Assembly (NCBI RefSeq): GCF_021223605.1 | Contig: NZ_CP075175.1 | Location: 2,424,501-2,488,500, forward strand | Length of the DNA stretch: 64,000 nt | Source of the DNA: Paenibacillus sp. 481 | GTDB lineage: Bacteria > Bacillota > Bacilli > Paenibacillales > Paenibacillaceae | Reading direction: 5' to 3' | Part shown: positions 7,769-16,711 of the stretch, in pieces | Numbering within the stretch: position 1 is the stretch's first letter | Layout of the letters: every line of letters begins with the position of its first letter | Notes under the pieces: model-generated | Databases searched by the model: none | Told to the model about the DNA's origin: nothing | Seen by the model: only the letters and a program-made list of their open reading frames with translations | Position numbers and translations under genes: made by a program

Positions 7769-10123
7769 TTACCAGATCGAGACTCGATCCTCTGGCGCCA
7801 CATACATGCCGTCACCTGGCTTAATACCATACGCCTCATAAAATTGCGGGAAGTTCACAATCGTGCGATTTACCCGAACCTTGCTGGCCGGATGAGAGGC
7901 TGCCTTGCTGAGCATCGCCGCAAACGGTTTGGTTGCTGTCGTCTTCTCGGTTGCGGCATAGCTTGCAAAAAACGCTTTGTAATCTGGATTATCCAACTCG
8001 GACACCACTTCAAGAGCCGCAGCCATACCGCCCAAATCCGCTATATTTTCGCTTAGCGTATTTTTACCGTTACTCACCACACCAGGTATAATTTCGATTC
8101 CATCATAAAATATAATCAATTTCTTGCATTTCTCTTCGAACTTCTTCAAATCTTCTTCCGTCCACCAGTTAGTCGCATTGCCCTGCTCGTCATATGCTGC
8201 TCCACTGTTATCAAACGCATGGCTAATCTCATGACCGATCAACGTGCCGATTGCTCCAAGATTTTGTTCCAGCTTGGCGTTGACATCATAGAAAGGCGCT
8301 TGAAGAATACCGGCTGGGATTGTGATGTCGTTATTTTGCTGGCTATAAAGAGCATTTACAGTGTCGACGCTAGTTGTCCACTTCTTCTTGTCGACTGGTT
8401 TGCCTAGACTAGCTTTCTTCTCATCCATGTAAGCGGTGGTAGCGGCATAGGAGTTAAAGAACAGCGAACCGCCTTCTTTATATGTCTTGATTGCCACTCG
8501 GTCAAGCGTCGTATCCCATTTATCCGGATACCCGACCTTAACATGGATCGCTTTCAGCTTCTTGATGGCGTTAGCTTTGGTCGCTTCGGACATCCAAGCA
8601 AGCGCTTGGATTCTTTTCTCATACGCAGCTATTGTTGTCTGTACCATTTGCTCCACGTCTTTTTTGGCTTGCGCGGAAAAATGCTTCTCGGCGAACATTT
8701 GCTCCAAGTATGGACTCATCGCCGATCTCGTAGCGCTTATGGCAAGTTCCTTATCTGTTTTTTTGCCAGAAATACCGTATATGGCTGCGAAAAAGTGGTT
8801 CGCAACATCTCTAACCTCATCCGACAACAGCAGGCCCGTCTCTGCAAGCAACTGTGTCTTGGCATAAGCTTTCAGTACATCTAGATTAACTTCGGTCATG
8901 AGCTCCGCGCCTTTTTGCGCGAGCTTCGTATCGATGACGATGATTTTATCGGCATGGCCGACCTCCATGGACTTCAAGGCCTGCGTCATATCGACTTCTT
9001 TATACAGCTCATCAAATTGTGCAATCGTATACGGGTTGTAAATTTTGTTGACATCGCCCTGCTCGTAGCGCTCAAGCGACACGGCTGCCAAACTCTTTTC
9101 CAGCTCGTACACTTTTTCAGCGCGAGCTTGGGCTGCGGACTCTTTTTCGCCCGTCAACACGAGATACTTGGCGACTTGCTCCACGTATGCGTTCTTCGCT
9201 GTTGCGTCGTCTGCTGCATAGCTGTCTTTATCTAGACCTATTTTTAATCCAGTAAAATAAATAGCATTTTGATTGCTGTTTTTGAAATCGCCCATAATCT
9301 CAAAGCGGAACAGCGTGCTCCGACCGATGTTTTTCTCGATCGTGAGGTCGGCTTGAACAAGCTCCGTGAGCGTTTTTGCCCCGTCAATTGCAGCTATATA
9401 TTTTCGAATAGGCTCGATCCCTTGCTTGTTCCGTTGTTCGGCATCCAGCGCCGCTGCATAAAAATCGGCGAGCTTACGCTCTTTTGTACCTGCTGCGAAC
9501 GGTTTCCCAGCCAGACCCTCGATCATGGCCGTAATTTTATCGGTATTAAGCCTGTGCAGCTCGAAAATACTACCGTTCATCATTTCTCCGGGGGGAATCG
9601 TCGATTGATCCAACCACTTTTTATTCATTGTTGTATAAAAATCATCGTTTAAATGGGAGCCTTGCAACGTCCATACTCTGGCGATCAGCGTGTGGAACTC
9701 AGTGAGTGTAATAGGATCGTTGACGCCTAAGGTGCCGTCAGGCTTGCCTGTTAGCAGGCCTGCTTGTGCAAGGTTACCGATAGCTTTCTGTGCCCAAGCG
9801 GGTACATCGGTGAACTTAACGTCAAATGTGCCGACACGAAGATCGTTTCCGGTAGGCTTCGGCAGCTCGCCGAATGCTCTGCTCAACATGACTAAAGCTT
9901 CGATCTTTTTAGCAGGCTCATGCTCTCTTAATTTCCCATCTTGATAGCCTTGAATAATGGCTTCTTTCTTTACGTCGGGTGGATAAGCGTCAGCAGCCGT
10001 AGACAAGGTGTTCACGATTTGGCCTCTTGTGGCTAGCGACGGCGCATCATTTGCATACACGGGCACACCGGCTGATAGGATCATAACTGTGGCCATGAGT
10101 AAGGATAAGAACTTTTTTTTCAT
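7769..10123 (-). CDS. SLH-anchored M13-family zinc metallopeptidase (copy 1)
   Basis: A 784-residue exported peptidase of the neprilysin/PepO family. It has a signal peptide (1-24, ending PVYA) and SLH-type cell-wall-binding repeats from about 28 to 150 (FTDVPAWAQKAIGNLAQAGLL and ITLTEFHTLIARVW). A long M13 domain begins at NDDFYTTMNKKWLD. The zinc site is HEISH (His631, Glu632, His635), with the third ligand Glu692 in SENIADLGG and the late substrate motif KVRVNRTIVNFPQF. The start follows GAAGGAGCCCGACG. It should sit on the cell surface and cleave peptides. A very similar copy with a similar upstream region lies at 18523-20880. Confidence 0.93.
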   Translation of the reverse strand: MKKKFLSLLMATVMILSAGVPVYANDAPSLATRGQIVNTLSTAADAYPPDVKKEAIIQGYQDGKLREHEPAKKIEALVMLSRAFGELPKPTGNDLRVGTFDVKFTDVPAWAQKAIGNLAQAGLLTGKPDGTLGVNDPITLTEFHTLIARVWTLQGSHLNDDFYTTMNKKWLDQSTIPPGEMMNGSIFELHRLNTDKITAMIEGLAGKPFAAGTKERKLADFYAAALDAEQRNKQGIEPIRKYIAAIDGAKTLTELVQADLTIEKNIGRSTLFRFEIMGDFKNSNQNAIYFTGLKIGLDKDSYAADDATAKNAYVEQVAKYLVLTGEKESAAQARAEKVYELEKSLAAVSLERYEQGDVNKIYNPYTIAQFDELYKEVDMTQALKSMEVGHADKIIVIDTKLAQKGAELMTEVNLDVLKAYAKTQLLAETGLLLSDEVRDVANHFFAAIYGISGKKTDKELAISATRSAMSPYLEQMFAEKHFSAQAKKDVEQMVQTTIAAYEKRIQALAWMSEATKANAIKKLKAIHVKVGYPDKWDTTLDRVAIKTYKEGGSLFFNSYAATTAYMDEKKASLGKPVDKKKWTTSVDTVNALYSQQNNDITIPAGILQAPFYDVNAKLEQNLGAIGTLIGHEISHAFDNSGAAYDEQGNATNWWTEEDLKKFEEKCKKLIIFYDGIEIIPGVVSNGKNTLSENIADLGGMAAALEVVSELDNPDYKAFFASYAATEKTTATKPFAAMLSKAASHPASKVRVNRTIVNFPQFYEAYGIKPGDGMYVAPEDRVSIW

Positions 10124-10476
10124 CGTCGGGCTCCTTCAAGGTGTATTTTGTGTATAAAAAAATAAATGGATAGACCTTCTTCCATTTATATCCTAACATT
10201 ACATTATAGCTGACGAAGTCTGTTTTGAAAATACTGTAAATCCACTTGGGGTTCGAACAAATAATAGTCGATTTTATGGTAGAAGTGTAAATATGAAAGG
10301 TTCAACGGGAGAATGAATGCTGAGGCGTACGTACAGCGTGGAAGGTGTAATTATGAGTATTTTAATTCGTGGGAGCTGTTGCGCTGTGATACACGTACCT
10401 TGTTAAAATGTAATCATGTAACTGCTAATATGCTTATGATAAGGAACAAAAACATCCTAGGAGTGTGGCATAAGTT
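10124..10476. promoter_or_regulatory. Intergenic region between divergent peptidase and araC genes
   Basis: The half next to the peptidase (10124-10260) matches the region upstream of the second M13 gene (20881-20995). Shared blocks include GGGCTCCT, CAAGGTGTAT, CCATTTATATCCT, CATTATAGCTGA and TTTTGAAAAT, so the promoter was duplicated with the gene. I see no operator or gene in the rest. Confidence 0.5.
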
Positions 10477-11358
10477 ATGGAACCATATAAGCTTCTCTCT
10501 GATCTCCTACTACGAATAGAAGAAAATGTGCACGGTACTAGTGAAACAGAATATGTAGCTGATTTTCCTATTTCTCTCGTTCATTTGCGCCGAATTTTTA
10601 AGTTCGCATTCGGTGTGCCGTTGCAAAGCTATATCCGCTCGCGCAAGCTGGCCGTCAGCTTGGAGACTTTAATGCTAACCGATAAGAGGATCCTCGACAT
10701 TGCAATCGAATGCGGTTATGAACATGAGCAAGCTTACATACGAGCGTTTAAACGAGAATACGGGCTTACGCCTGGCGAATGCAGACATTCTGGTAGAAAC
10801 ATTCACGTAACACCTCCTCTTCATCTGTTTCCAGAGAACAATATTTGCGGAAATTTGCTGTACGGACCGGATATGGTCATGATTCCCTCTTTTCATTTAA
10901 TCGGGCAAACGTATCAAATTGAGATCGCTGAATCAGTGACAAAAGCACCCGAAGCTGCCAAGCAGTTCTGGTGGAACAAGCGGCATGAAGTACCTAACCC
11001 AGTAGAACCCAATATCTATTACGGTCTAACAAGATCACCTGATCCATCGCTTAGTTGGACGTACTATCTGCCGTCCATGCGCGTTAAGAATCTAAACCAT
11101 ATTCCTGAAGGCTTTACAGGCGACACTGTCCCTGCCTCCTTGTGCGTCGGTCTTCGTTATATTGGGAACCACCATTATGAGGAGATTGACGAACTACGCG
11201 CAGAGGCGCTGTATAGTGCCATCAATAGGCTTGCAGAGGAGCACAAAGGGAGATATGAGCTTTTGGATAGCGAATTATTTTTCGAAAAAATTGATACGGA
11301 TGCATATGATGGACAATATTGTGAAATGGAATGGTTTGCACCGATCAGAGTGCTATAA
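10477..11358 (+). CDS. AraC-family regulator with GyrI-like effector domain
   Basis: A 293-residue regulator. The AraC double helix-turn-helix occupies about residues 10-105, with LVHLRRIFKFAFGVPLQSYIRSRKL and the signature ILDIAIECGYEHEQAYIRAFKREYG split across it. Residues 135-293 form a GyrI/SOUL-like ligand domain ending in CEMEWFAPI. This architecture (as in Rob and BmrR-like sensors) usually answers small hydrophobic compounds. The start has AGGAG 13 nt upstream, rather distant. No obvious target besides its neighbours. Confidence 0.88.
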   Translation: MEPYKLLSDLLLRIEENVHGTSETEYVADFPISLVHLRRIFKFAFGVPLQSYIRSRKLAVSLETLMLTDKRILDIAIECGYEHEQAYIRAFKREYGLTPGECRHSGRNIHVTPPLHLFPENNICGNLLYGPDMVMIPSFHLIGQTYQIEIAESVTKAPEAAKQFWWNKRHEVPNPVEPNIYYGLTRSPDPSLSWTYYLPSMRVKNLNHIPEGFTGDTVPASLCVGLRYIGNHHYEEIDELRAEALYSAINRLAEEHKGRYELLDSELFFEKIDTDAYDGQYCEMEWFAPIRVL

Positions 11359-11446
11359 CTTAAAAATGATCAAAAAAGTTCATTGAGCGCACCTCTTATT
11401 GTGGTACGTTCTAATTGTGCAGTAACAACAATAATGGAATGGCGAA

Positions 11447-12535
11447 ATGGAGGAAATGGTTATAAATTATAACGAGGTTATTTCAATTGGTGATTCTCAT
11501 TTACTACCATTAGTATCAGAGTTGTTCGAACTAAAAGGCTATGAAATTAGGCTGATTCCGGCGCATGACGGAGGGCGAAATGTCGTCTACACGTGTGAGA
11601 AAGAGGGGGATGACGCTAAAATACTTAGAATCTCTTTCTTACCTGACAGGAGCCGAGAAGATTTTTTGGGAGAAGTCGAGTATATCAGGTATTTATTTGA
11701 ACATGGGGGAAGCGTCTCGGATGTAGTCAGCTCCAAACAAGGAAATCTGCTCGAAGAGGTTACCCATAACGATCACACCTTTTTTATATGCCTGTTTAAA
11801 AAGGCTAAGGGAAAAATGCTAGTAGAAAATCATTATCGGTACCGGGAAGGGGCACCCATTACCGAATACTATTATAATTGCGGAAAAGAGCTCGGGAAAT
11901 TGCACCAAATCTCGAAAAGATATAATCCTGTCCATCGTAGGCATCATTTTTTTGACAAATACAATGTTGAATATATCGATGCACTAATACCTGACTCGTT
12001 ATCTCTGCTGAAGAAGAAGTTAACGGAACTTCTTAATACCTTAGCAGAATTGGAACAGAATCAGGAGTCTTTCGGTATGATCCATTTTGATTTTAATGAT
12101 GGGAATTATTCAATAGATTTTGATAACGGACAAATAACTGTATATGATTTCGATAACTCATGTTTCGGTTGGTATATGTATGACCTCGCAGATCTCTGGA
12201 CACACGGAGTAGGCTGGATCCAATTTGAGCAAGATGCCGCTAAACGCCAAGCGTTTATGGATCATTATTTTTCAACAGTTCTCGCGGGATATCGATCGGA
12301 GACCACGCTTGAAGATTCGATGTTGGATAAATTGCCTTTATTTATTCAAGTAACGCTCATGGAAAATATAATAGATAGTTTCGAGGTCATGCGAAATGAT
12401 GGTGAAGAGCCTGAGTGTGATGAGGGACTGTCGTATCTCATAAAGTGTTTGGAAGACGATATCCCGTATAAGGGGTTTTTCGATGAAATTTACTCTTATG
12501 AAGAACCGTTTGAGTATGAGGAACGAAATATTTAG
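11447..12535 (+). CDS. Aminoglycoside-phosphotransferase-fold (APH/CotH-like) kinase
   Basis: A 362-residue cytosolic protein of the phosphotransferase enzyme family. An N-lobe lies at about 30-115. The Brenner motif HFDFNDGNY carries the catalytic Asp, followed by the metal-binding YDFDNSCFGWYMYDLADLW. These motifs are complete, so it is probably an active kinase of a small molecule. Substrates in this superfamily range from antibiotics to choline and sugars, and none can be assigned. In-frame ATGs at 11447 and 11456 compete; the GGAGG between them is too close to the second, so the first is kept with reservation. Confidence 0.8.
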   Translation: MEEMVINYNEVISIGDSHLLPLVSELFELKGYEIRLIPAHDGGRNVVYTCEKEGDDAKILRISFLPDRSREDFLGEVEYIRYLFEHGGSVSDVVSSKQGNLLEEVTHNDHTFFICLFKKAKGKMLVENHYRYREGAPITEYYYNCGKELGKLHQISKRYNPVHRRHHFFDKYNVEYIDALIPDSLSLLKKKLTELLNTLAELEQNQESFGMIHFDFNDGNYSIDFDNGQITVYDFDNSCFGWYMYDLADLWTHGVGWIQFEQDAAKRQAFMDHYFSTVLAGYRSETTLEDSMLDKLPLFIQVTLMENIIDSFEVMRNDGEEPECDEGLSYLIKCLEDDIPYKGFFDEIYSYEEPFEYEERNI

Positions 12536-12599
12536 CCTTTGTGCTGCGGCTTTTTAAGAGGAGTTGTTAGTTGGAAATTGCGTTTTCCAAGATGCACGC

Positions 12600-12636
12600 A
12601 AAGCCCCTGTGAGTATGACCTCGCAAGGGCTTTTTT
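12600..12636 (+). terminator. Rho-independent terminator after the phosphotransferase gene
   Basis: The stem pairs AAGCCCCTGTGAG with CTCGCAAGGGCTT (two mismatches) around a 6-nt loop, followed by six T residues. Confidence 0.9.
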
Positions 12637-12825
12637 CATGCGATTATAGGCAAACATAACCGCAGTTGCCTTAGATTTAAGCCTTAGGTTTCCTTGCACA
12701 TAGTCAGGCCACCCCAGAGTCGTCTTAACGTTGAATTTTGACCACTTAGAACAAAAGGGTTTCTAAATGTAAAGCCACCGATTAGATTTATGTATGAAAA
12801 ATACATGATACGAAAGGTGGTCCAT

Positions 12826-14007
12826 ATGAAATTAGGAATTATAATATTGGTTGGCATAATCCTCTTAGTTGCAATTGGATATGGTGTATTAGCCTTTTTG
12901 AATAGGCCGATATCTAAAGAAGTAGTTAATGAAAAAATTAAAAATCGCATAGCAAAAATAGTGAAAAAAAATGATTCGTTATCTAGCGTGTTATTAACCA
13001 TTTACTCTGGCCAGACAGGCTACTTTGAACAATTTGCAGTAGGCACTAAAAATCAATCTTCGGCGCAACCCGTTCAAACGGATAGCCAATATCATGCAGC
13101 CAGCATCGGCAAAACCATGTGTGCGGCTGTCTACGGGATGTTAGTTGACGAGGGTAAAATCAACTATGACGATAACATCAATTCTTGGCTAGATGCTGAC
13201 ATCCTGAAGGGATTATTTGTGGTAGACGGCATCGATTACAGCGCGCAGGTAACAGTAAGACACTTGCTGAGTCATACATCAGGAGTTGGAGATTATTTTG
13301 AAGGTCCGGTTAACACCGGGAAACCTATATTGGAAAGGATATGTTCTAATCCTGATCTTTCATTTACGCCAGAAGAGTTGATTGCGTTTACTAGAGAAAA
13401 CCAGAATTCTGTTGGACAGCCCGGACAACAATTTTATTATTCGGATACGGGATATATTTTGCTTGGACTTATTGTGGAGGCGATTGAGGGAAAATCGTAT
13501 TCAAATATTTTAGAGGAAAAAATTTTTGAGCCCTTGGGCATACATAATAGTTATTTAATGTTTTATCATGATAAACCAGCTGATATTGTTGGGTTTTATA
13601 TAAATGGCGTTGACTACAGTGAGAGAAATGCATTATCGATTGATTGGGCAGGTGGCGGTGTTGTTACTACTATGGATGATCTGTTAGCGTTCATGAGGGC
13701 TTTAGAGAACGGGGATTTATTGTCCGAGAAAGTGTATAAACAGATGACTGACTTTAATCATCGCTATCAAAAGGGCATTTATTACGGCATGGGTATGATG
13801 TATTTTGACTTTAGCGAGTTGTCATTTCTGTTGGGCTCAATGACAGATGTTTATGGTGCTGTTGGAGCTACAGGAACTTATATATTAGTCGATAAAGAAA
13901 AGGACACTATTTTTATTGTTAATTTTGGATCACTTGATTTTAGGGAAAAAGGCATTGAGGAATTGGTAAAAATAAGAATGATTTATGATAGGATGATAGT
14001 TGGATAA
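12826..14007 (+). CDS. Membrane-anchored serine hydrolase, class C beta-lactamase-like
   Basis: A 393-residue protein. The start at 12826 is set by AAGGTGGT four bases upstream; an in-frame ATG at 12790 has none. A single N-terminal membrane anchor (residues 3-25) is followed by a penicillin-binding-protein/esterase fold. It has the SxxK motif at Ser93-Ile-Gly-Lys96 and the YxN-equivalent Tyr205-Ser-Asp, with GATGTY in place of the third motif. Likely an envelope D-alanyl peptidase, esterase or lactamase relative acting outside the membrane. A LytTR regulator and a DUF3021 membrane protein follow within 24 and 11 bp, so the three probably form one operon. Confidence 0.88.
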   Translation: MKLGIIILVGIILLVAIGYGVLAFLNRPISKEVVNEKIKNRIAKIVKKNDSLSSVLLTIYSGQTGYFEQFAVGTKNQSSAQPVQTDSQYHAASIGKTMCAAVYGMLVDEGKINYDDNINSWLDADILKGLFVVDGIDYSAQVTVRHLLSHTSGVGDYFEGPVNTGKPILERICSNPDLSFTPEELIAFTRENQNSVGQPGQQFYYSDTGYILLGLIVEAIEGKSYSNILEEKIFEPLGIHNSYLMFYHDKPADIVGFYINGVDYSERNALSIDWAGGGVVTTMDDLLAFMRALENGDLLSEKVYKQMTDFNHRYQKGIYYGMGMMYFDFSELSFLLGSMTDVYGAVGATGTYILVDKEKDTIFIVNFGSLDFREKGIEELVKIRMIYDRMIVG

Positions 14008-14030
14008 ATACTTCTGTTACATGAGGAGAC

Positions 14031-14573
14031 ATGATGGTTCAATTATTGTGTTCAAATAAGGTTTATGAAAAATTGAAACAAGAATTATCCAAATACCAAA
14101 TTGAAATTATGCAAGACAGCGATTTGGTGCTAGTTGAAAATGGATATGATATACCCAGTGGTAAGCTTATTGTTGTATTCGATGCTATTGACTATATGGA
14201 TGTGGTTAAGCTTTTGGTCTCCGGCGTTCGGGAACACATACATGTTATGAATACTCTGACAGGCTTCAGTGAAAATAAATTTGCAGTTATTGAACCAAGG
14301 GATGTTCTATATGTAGAAGCAGGCTCTGATGGAATTATGGCATATACAAAGTCTAATCGTTATAGTATCAAAGAAACTTTGCAATATTATGAGAACGTAT
14401 GGGTAGCAAAAGGATTTATACGAATCAATAAGTCACAACTCGTTAATTTGCTTCACGTAAAAGAAATTATCCCTTGGTTTAACTCTAGATATGTACTCAG
14501 AATGGATAATAACGCTGAACTTGAAGTATCAAAAATGTTCTCAAAAAAGCTTAGGAGCACACTCAAAATATAG
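14031..14573 (+). CDS. LytTR-domain transcriptional regulator
   Basis: A 180-residue regulator. The first 75 residues are a short domain without receiver acidic residues. Residues 80-180 form a LytTR DNA-binding domain (FAVIEPRDVLYVEAGSDG, then GFIRINKSQLVNL). It is followed by a DUF3021 membrane protein, the arrangement of LytTR regulatory systems such as HdrRM and BrsRM of streptococci, where the membrane partner inhibits the regulator. Two adjacent ATGs (14031, 14034) follow GAGGAGAC; either may start it. Confidence 0.88.
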   Translation: MMVQLLCSNKVYEKLKQELSKYQIEIMQDSDLVLVENGYDIPSGKLIVVFDAIDYMDVVKLLVSGVREHIHVMNTLTGFSENKFAVIEPRDVLYVEAGSDGIMAYTKSNRYSIKETLQYYENVWVAKGFIRINKSQLVNLLHVKEIIPWFNSRYVLRMDNNAELEVSKMFSKKLRSTLKI

Positions 14574-14583
14574 GAGAGCAATA

Positions 14584-15015
14584 ATGGAGAAAATAAATTT
14601 GGAAAGTATTATAAAGTCATTTTTTATCGGTCTCTTCATAGGTATTCTCCTACAATTTTATGATGATGCAGATGTACTGTTCTCGTACAAAGTTTTAACG
14701 GTATTAGCCAGCGGAAGTGTAGGGTTCATTATTGGTTTGATTACAGAATGGCTAACATCAATACTCCCAATTCGTATGGCCAATTCTCGGACGTACTTCT
14801 TTATACACAACTTCATTGCATTAATCGTTACTACATTTATTTTGATCTCCTCCATGATGTTCACAAGCAGCGAAATGGAAGGCCAAGTGGAATTCACCCC
14901 GATATTATTGATAGCGCTGGGCATTATATGTATAGCCAATTTATTTGATTATATGATGTATCGACGCGCTCAACATAAATTGAAATCATTTAAGGCGTTG
15001 ATTAAAGATAAATAA
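14584..15015 (+). CDS. DUF3021-family membrane protein, probable LytTR partner
   Basis: A 143-residue protein with four predicted membrane helices (about 10-28, 36-58, 70-93 and 104-125) and a positively charged C-terminus. Its size, topology and position directly after a LytTR gene match DUF3021. The start at 14584 follows AGGAGAGCAATA. By analogy with LytTR regulatory systems it may sequester or inactivate the regulator at the membrane; this is inference. Confidence 0.82.
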   Translation: MEKINLESIIKSFFIGLFIGILLQFYDDADVLFSYKVLTVLASGSVGFIIGLITEWLTSILPIRMANSRTYFFIHNFIALIVTTFILISSMMFTSSEMEGQVEFTPILLIALGIICIANLFDYMMYRRAQHKLKSFKALIKDK

Positions 15016-15040
15016 GATCATTTAGATTAGAGAGGTAATA

Positions 15041-15191
15041 GTGGGAAATACGGAAAAGTTTGAAACGATAACGAATAGATATGACACTTCTGAAAGCAAA
15101 TAAATTGCAAAGGTATCCTCTGATGCCATTCGTGTTATCAAGATTGTTTGATGTTTTAAATGATGGAGGACTGAAGATGTCTATTTTATAA
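15041..15191 (+). pseudogene. Relic of a class I SAM-dependent methyltransferase
   Basis: From a GTG with upstream AGAGGTAATA, the frame reads GNTEKFETITNRYDTSESK, meets a TAA, then continues IAKVSSDAIRV. Shortly downstream LSRLFDVLNDGGLK appears in another frame. Both pieces resemble the start and the post-motif-III region of a small methyltransferase, with the SAM-binding centre deleted. It is non-functional. Confidence 0.6.
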
Positions 15192-15409
15192 TGTCATCGA
15201 GTTGCAGATGACAATCCAATATCGGATAAAAGGAGATACTTGAAGCTTAGCGGAGTAATAATATAGAAAATATAAGATTATATAAAATGAATCCGATTTC
15301 ATCACCAGATAATGCTAAATAAGAGGGTATGTTCTTCATATTTGAATTTTACATATTGGCTTGTGAGATCGTACAATTCATTCAACAGCACGGGCATGAA
15401 TTATTGTTC
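15192..15409. other. Intergenic region and leader upstream of the riboswitch
   Basis: An A+T-rich stretch that should hold the promoter of the riboswitch transcript. No gene is recognised, and I cannot assign promoter boxes with confidence. Confidence 0.4.
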
Positions 15410-15565
15410 CAAAACGCTGAATTCCCTGAACAGGGAAACGGGGGAACCAACCGAAGCCATCCTCCTAGGATGGTTTCACGGGGTGAATCCCTAGCTTGTT
15501 TAAGCAAGCTGGGGTAGGGCGTCTCTCAAGCCCGAATCCGACAGCTAACCTCGTAAGCGCAAAGA
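15410..15565 (+). promoter_or_regulatory. c-di-AMP riboswitch (ydaO/yuaA type)
   Basis: The conserved blocks of the class appear in order: AACGCTGAATTCCCTGAACA, GGGAAACGGGGGAACCAA, GGGGTGAATCC, GGGGTAGGGC, TCTCAAGCCCGAATCCGACA and AGCTAACCTCGTAAGCGC. Distal bases AACGCT and AAGCGC can close P1, and variable hairpins (CATCCTCCTAGGATG; AGCTTGTTTAAGCAAGCT) fill the expected positions. The family binds cyclic di-AMP and usually turns genes off, commonly cell-wall hydrolase or potassium and osmolyte transport genes. An intrinsic terminator follows and the next gene is an unknown protein. Confidence 0.93.
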
Positions 15566-15607
15566 GAGAGAATCACGATCGTGTTCTTCAGCTTGATCGT
15601 TCAGCGG

Positions 15608-15653
15608 AAGAAGTCCGAGAGTAAGAATTCTCTGCTCAAAGGGCTTCTTTTTG
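15608..15653 (+). terminator. Riboswitch expression-platform terminator
   Basis: AAGAAGTCC pairs with GGGCTTCTT around an inner GAGA/TCTC hairpin and is followed by TTTTTG. Its position between aptamer and coding start fits transcription attenuation. Confidence 0.85.
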
Positions 15654-15706
15654 TTTGCCTAAAAAGCTTATGAGCGTAATAAATAGCATTGAAGGAGGAA
15701 TCGATC

Positions 15707-16171
15707 GTGCAGAAAGTAAGTACCCCTTTACCGGAAAAAAGCGTAGAACATGATTTGGCTAAATGTAAAATCGATCATATCGAAACCTATCTTTATGACA
15801 CCAAAAGGATTGAAAGTGGAGTTATTGGAATCATTGATAAAAGCATGTGCGGATTAATGGTAATTTCTAGCCGAAACATGTCAGGCTTTGCAGAATACTT
15901 TATTCCAATTGAGAATCGTCATTTTGATCTCGTTCAATGGGCAAAAGTATTTATGAAATTAAAGGGTGTTTCCATCCCGGTGGCCTTGGATATTGTAGAA
16001 GAGAAAGATAAATTGGGGGGCCCAATTAGAACGAATCTTGCTAAGGCCTCTTTAATGGATTTGGCATCCAAGCTGCGCAACCCGGCCATGCAACGGGAAG
16101 GCAATACCCATATATCTTGGTTGGATCGGGCTGTTTTGTTCGACTATTCGCAAGCTTACTTCTCGTGCTAA
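15707..16171 (+). CDS. Unknown cytosolic protein under a c-di-AMP riboswitch
   Basis: A 154-residue protein with a GTG start placed 8 nt after a perfect AAGGAGG; an upstream in-frame TTG (15689) overlaps that site and is rejected. There is no signal peptide or membrane segment. Predicted strands (SGVIGIIDKSMCGLMVISS) precede helices (FDLVQWAKVFMKLKG; NLAKASLMDLASKLRN). I do not recognise the family. The only functional hint is the riboswitch directly upstream, which links it to cell-wall or osmotic homeostasis. Confidence 0.8.
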   Translation: MQKVSTPLPEKSVEHDLAKCKIDHIETYLYDTKRIESGVIGIIDKSMCGLMVISSRNMSGFAEYFIPIENRHFDLVQWAKVFMKLKGVSIPVALDIVEEKDKLGGPIRTNLAKASLMDLASKLRNPAMQREGNTHISWLDRAVLFDYSQAYFSC

Positions 16172-16185
16172 CCAGTCCATGTGGA

Positions 16186-16222
16186 AGAAGCCCTGCTCAC
16201 ATAAGAAGATGAGAGCAGGACC
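16186..16222. terminator. Hairpin between convergent genes
   Basis: CCTGCTC and GAGCAGG form a 7-bp stem around a loop of about 17 nt; the T-run is weak (TTTCTTT after a 5-nt gap). Possible terminator of the riboswitch-controlled gene. Confidence 0.4.
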
Positions 16223-16240
16223 AGTTTCTTTACATTCTAC

Positions 16241-16507
16241 CTACAAATTCTTAGCTATATGAGGCTTACTGTAATGGCTCGTTCCGCCGCCGCCAACTAG
16301 CACTTGCCCACCTTTGTTGAAAATGAGCAGCTTGCTCGAACCGTTAGTTAGCAAGACGGTTACCTTTGCACGGTTGGCTGTTGCAATATAGATCACGTAT
16401 CCGCTTCTTGACACAGTAGTTCGCCAGTTCTGGTCGAACTCTGATCTGGCCACACGGTTGGAATAGACTTGGTTTTCGACTTTGCCGGCTGCTGTTTTTT
16501 TGAGCAT
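16241..16507 (-). CDS. Small beta-rich protein of unknown function
   Basis: An 88-residue reading frame whose ATG at 16507 lies 7 nt after GGGAGGTGAT, one of the best ribosome binding sites in the window; a GTG at 16519 lies inside that site. The sequence is basic and alternates hydrophobic and polar residues (GYVIYIATANRAKVTVLL, then GSSKLLIFNKGGQVLVGGGG), suggesting a small beta sheet. No signal peptide. Family not recognised. The strong site and coding-like composition support a real gene, but it could be a remnant. Confidence 0.5.
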   Translation of the reverse strand: MLKKTAAGKVENQVYSNRVARSEFDQNWRTTVSRSGYVIYIATANRAKVTVLLTNGSSKLLIFNKGGQVLVGGGGTSHYSKPHIAKNL

Positions 16508-16711
16508 GCAGAATATCACCTCCCGTCAGTCTCATCGTATGCATGCCCTGCAGATTGGAATAGACAATGATCAGGACTTGGCGGACCTATTTTTCTTACA
16601 GTGGTTCTCAAACCGACTATGATTGCAGCAAGCACAGCATGCCCGAAGCCGTGCATCCTAAAGGATTCAATTGATAGTGTTGAAGAAACGTGCCAAATCG
16701 TACTGTTTCTT

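Noticed and set aside
10313..10519. 68-residue open frame upstream of the AraC gene
   Set aside because: No ribosome binding site, cysteine/arginine-rich random-like sequence, and it overlaps the AraC start.
15312..15517. Two short open frames of about 60 residues
   Set aside because: They run through the c-di-AMP riboswitch aptamer, which explains the sequence.
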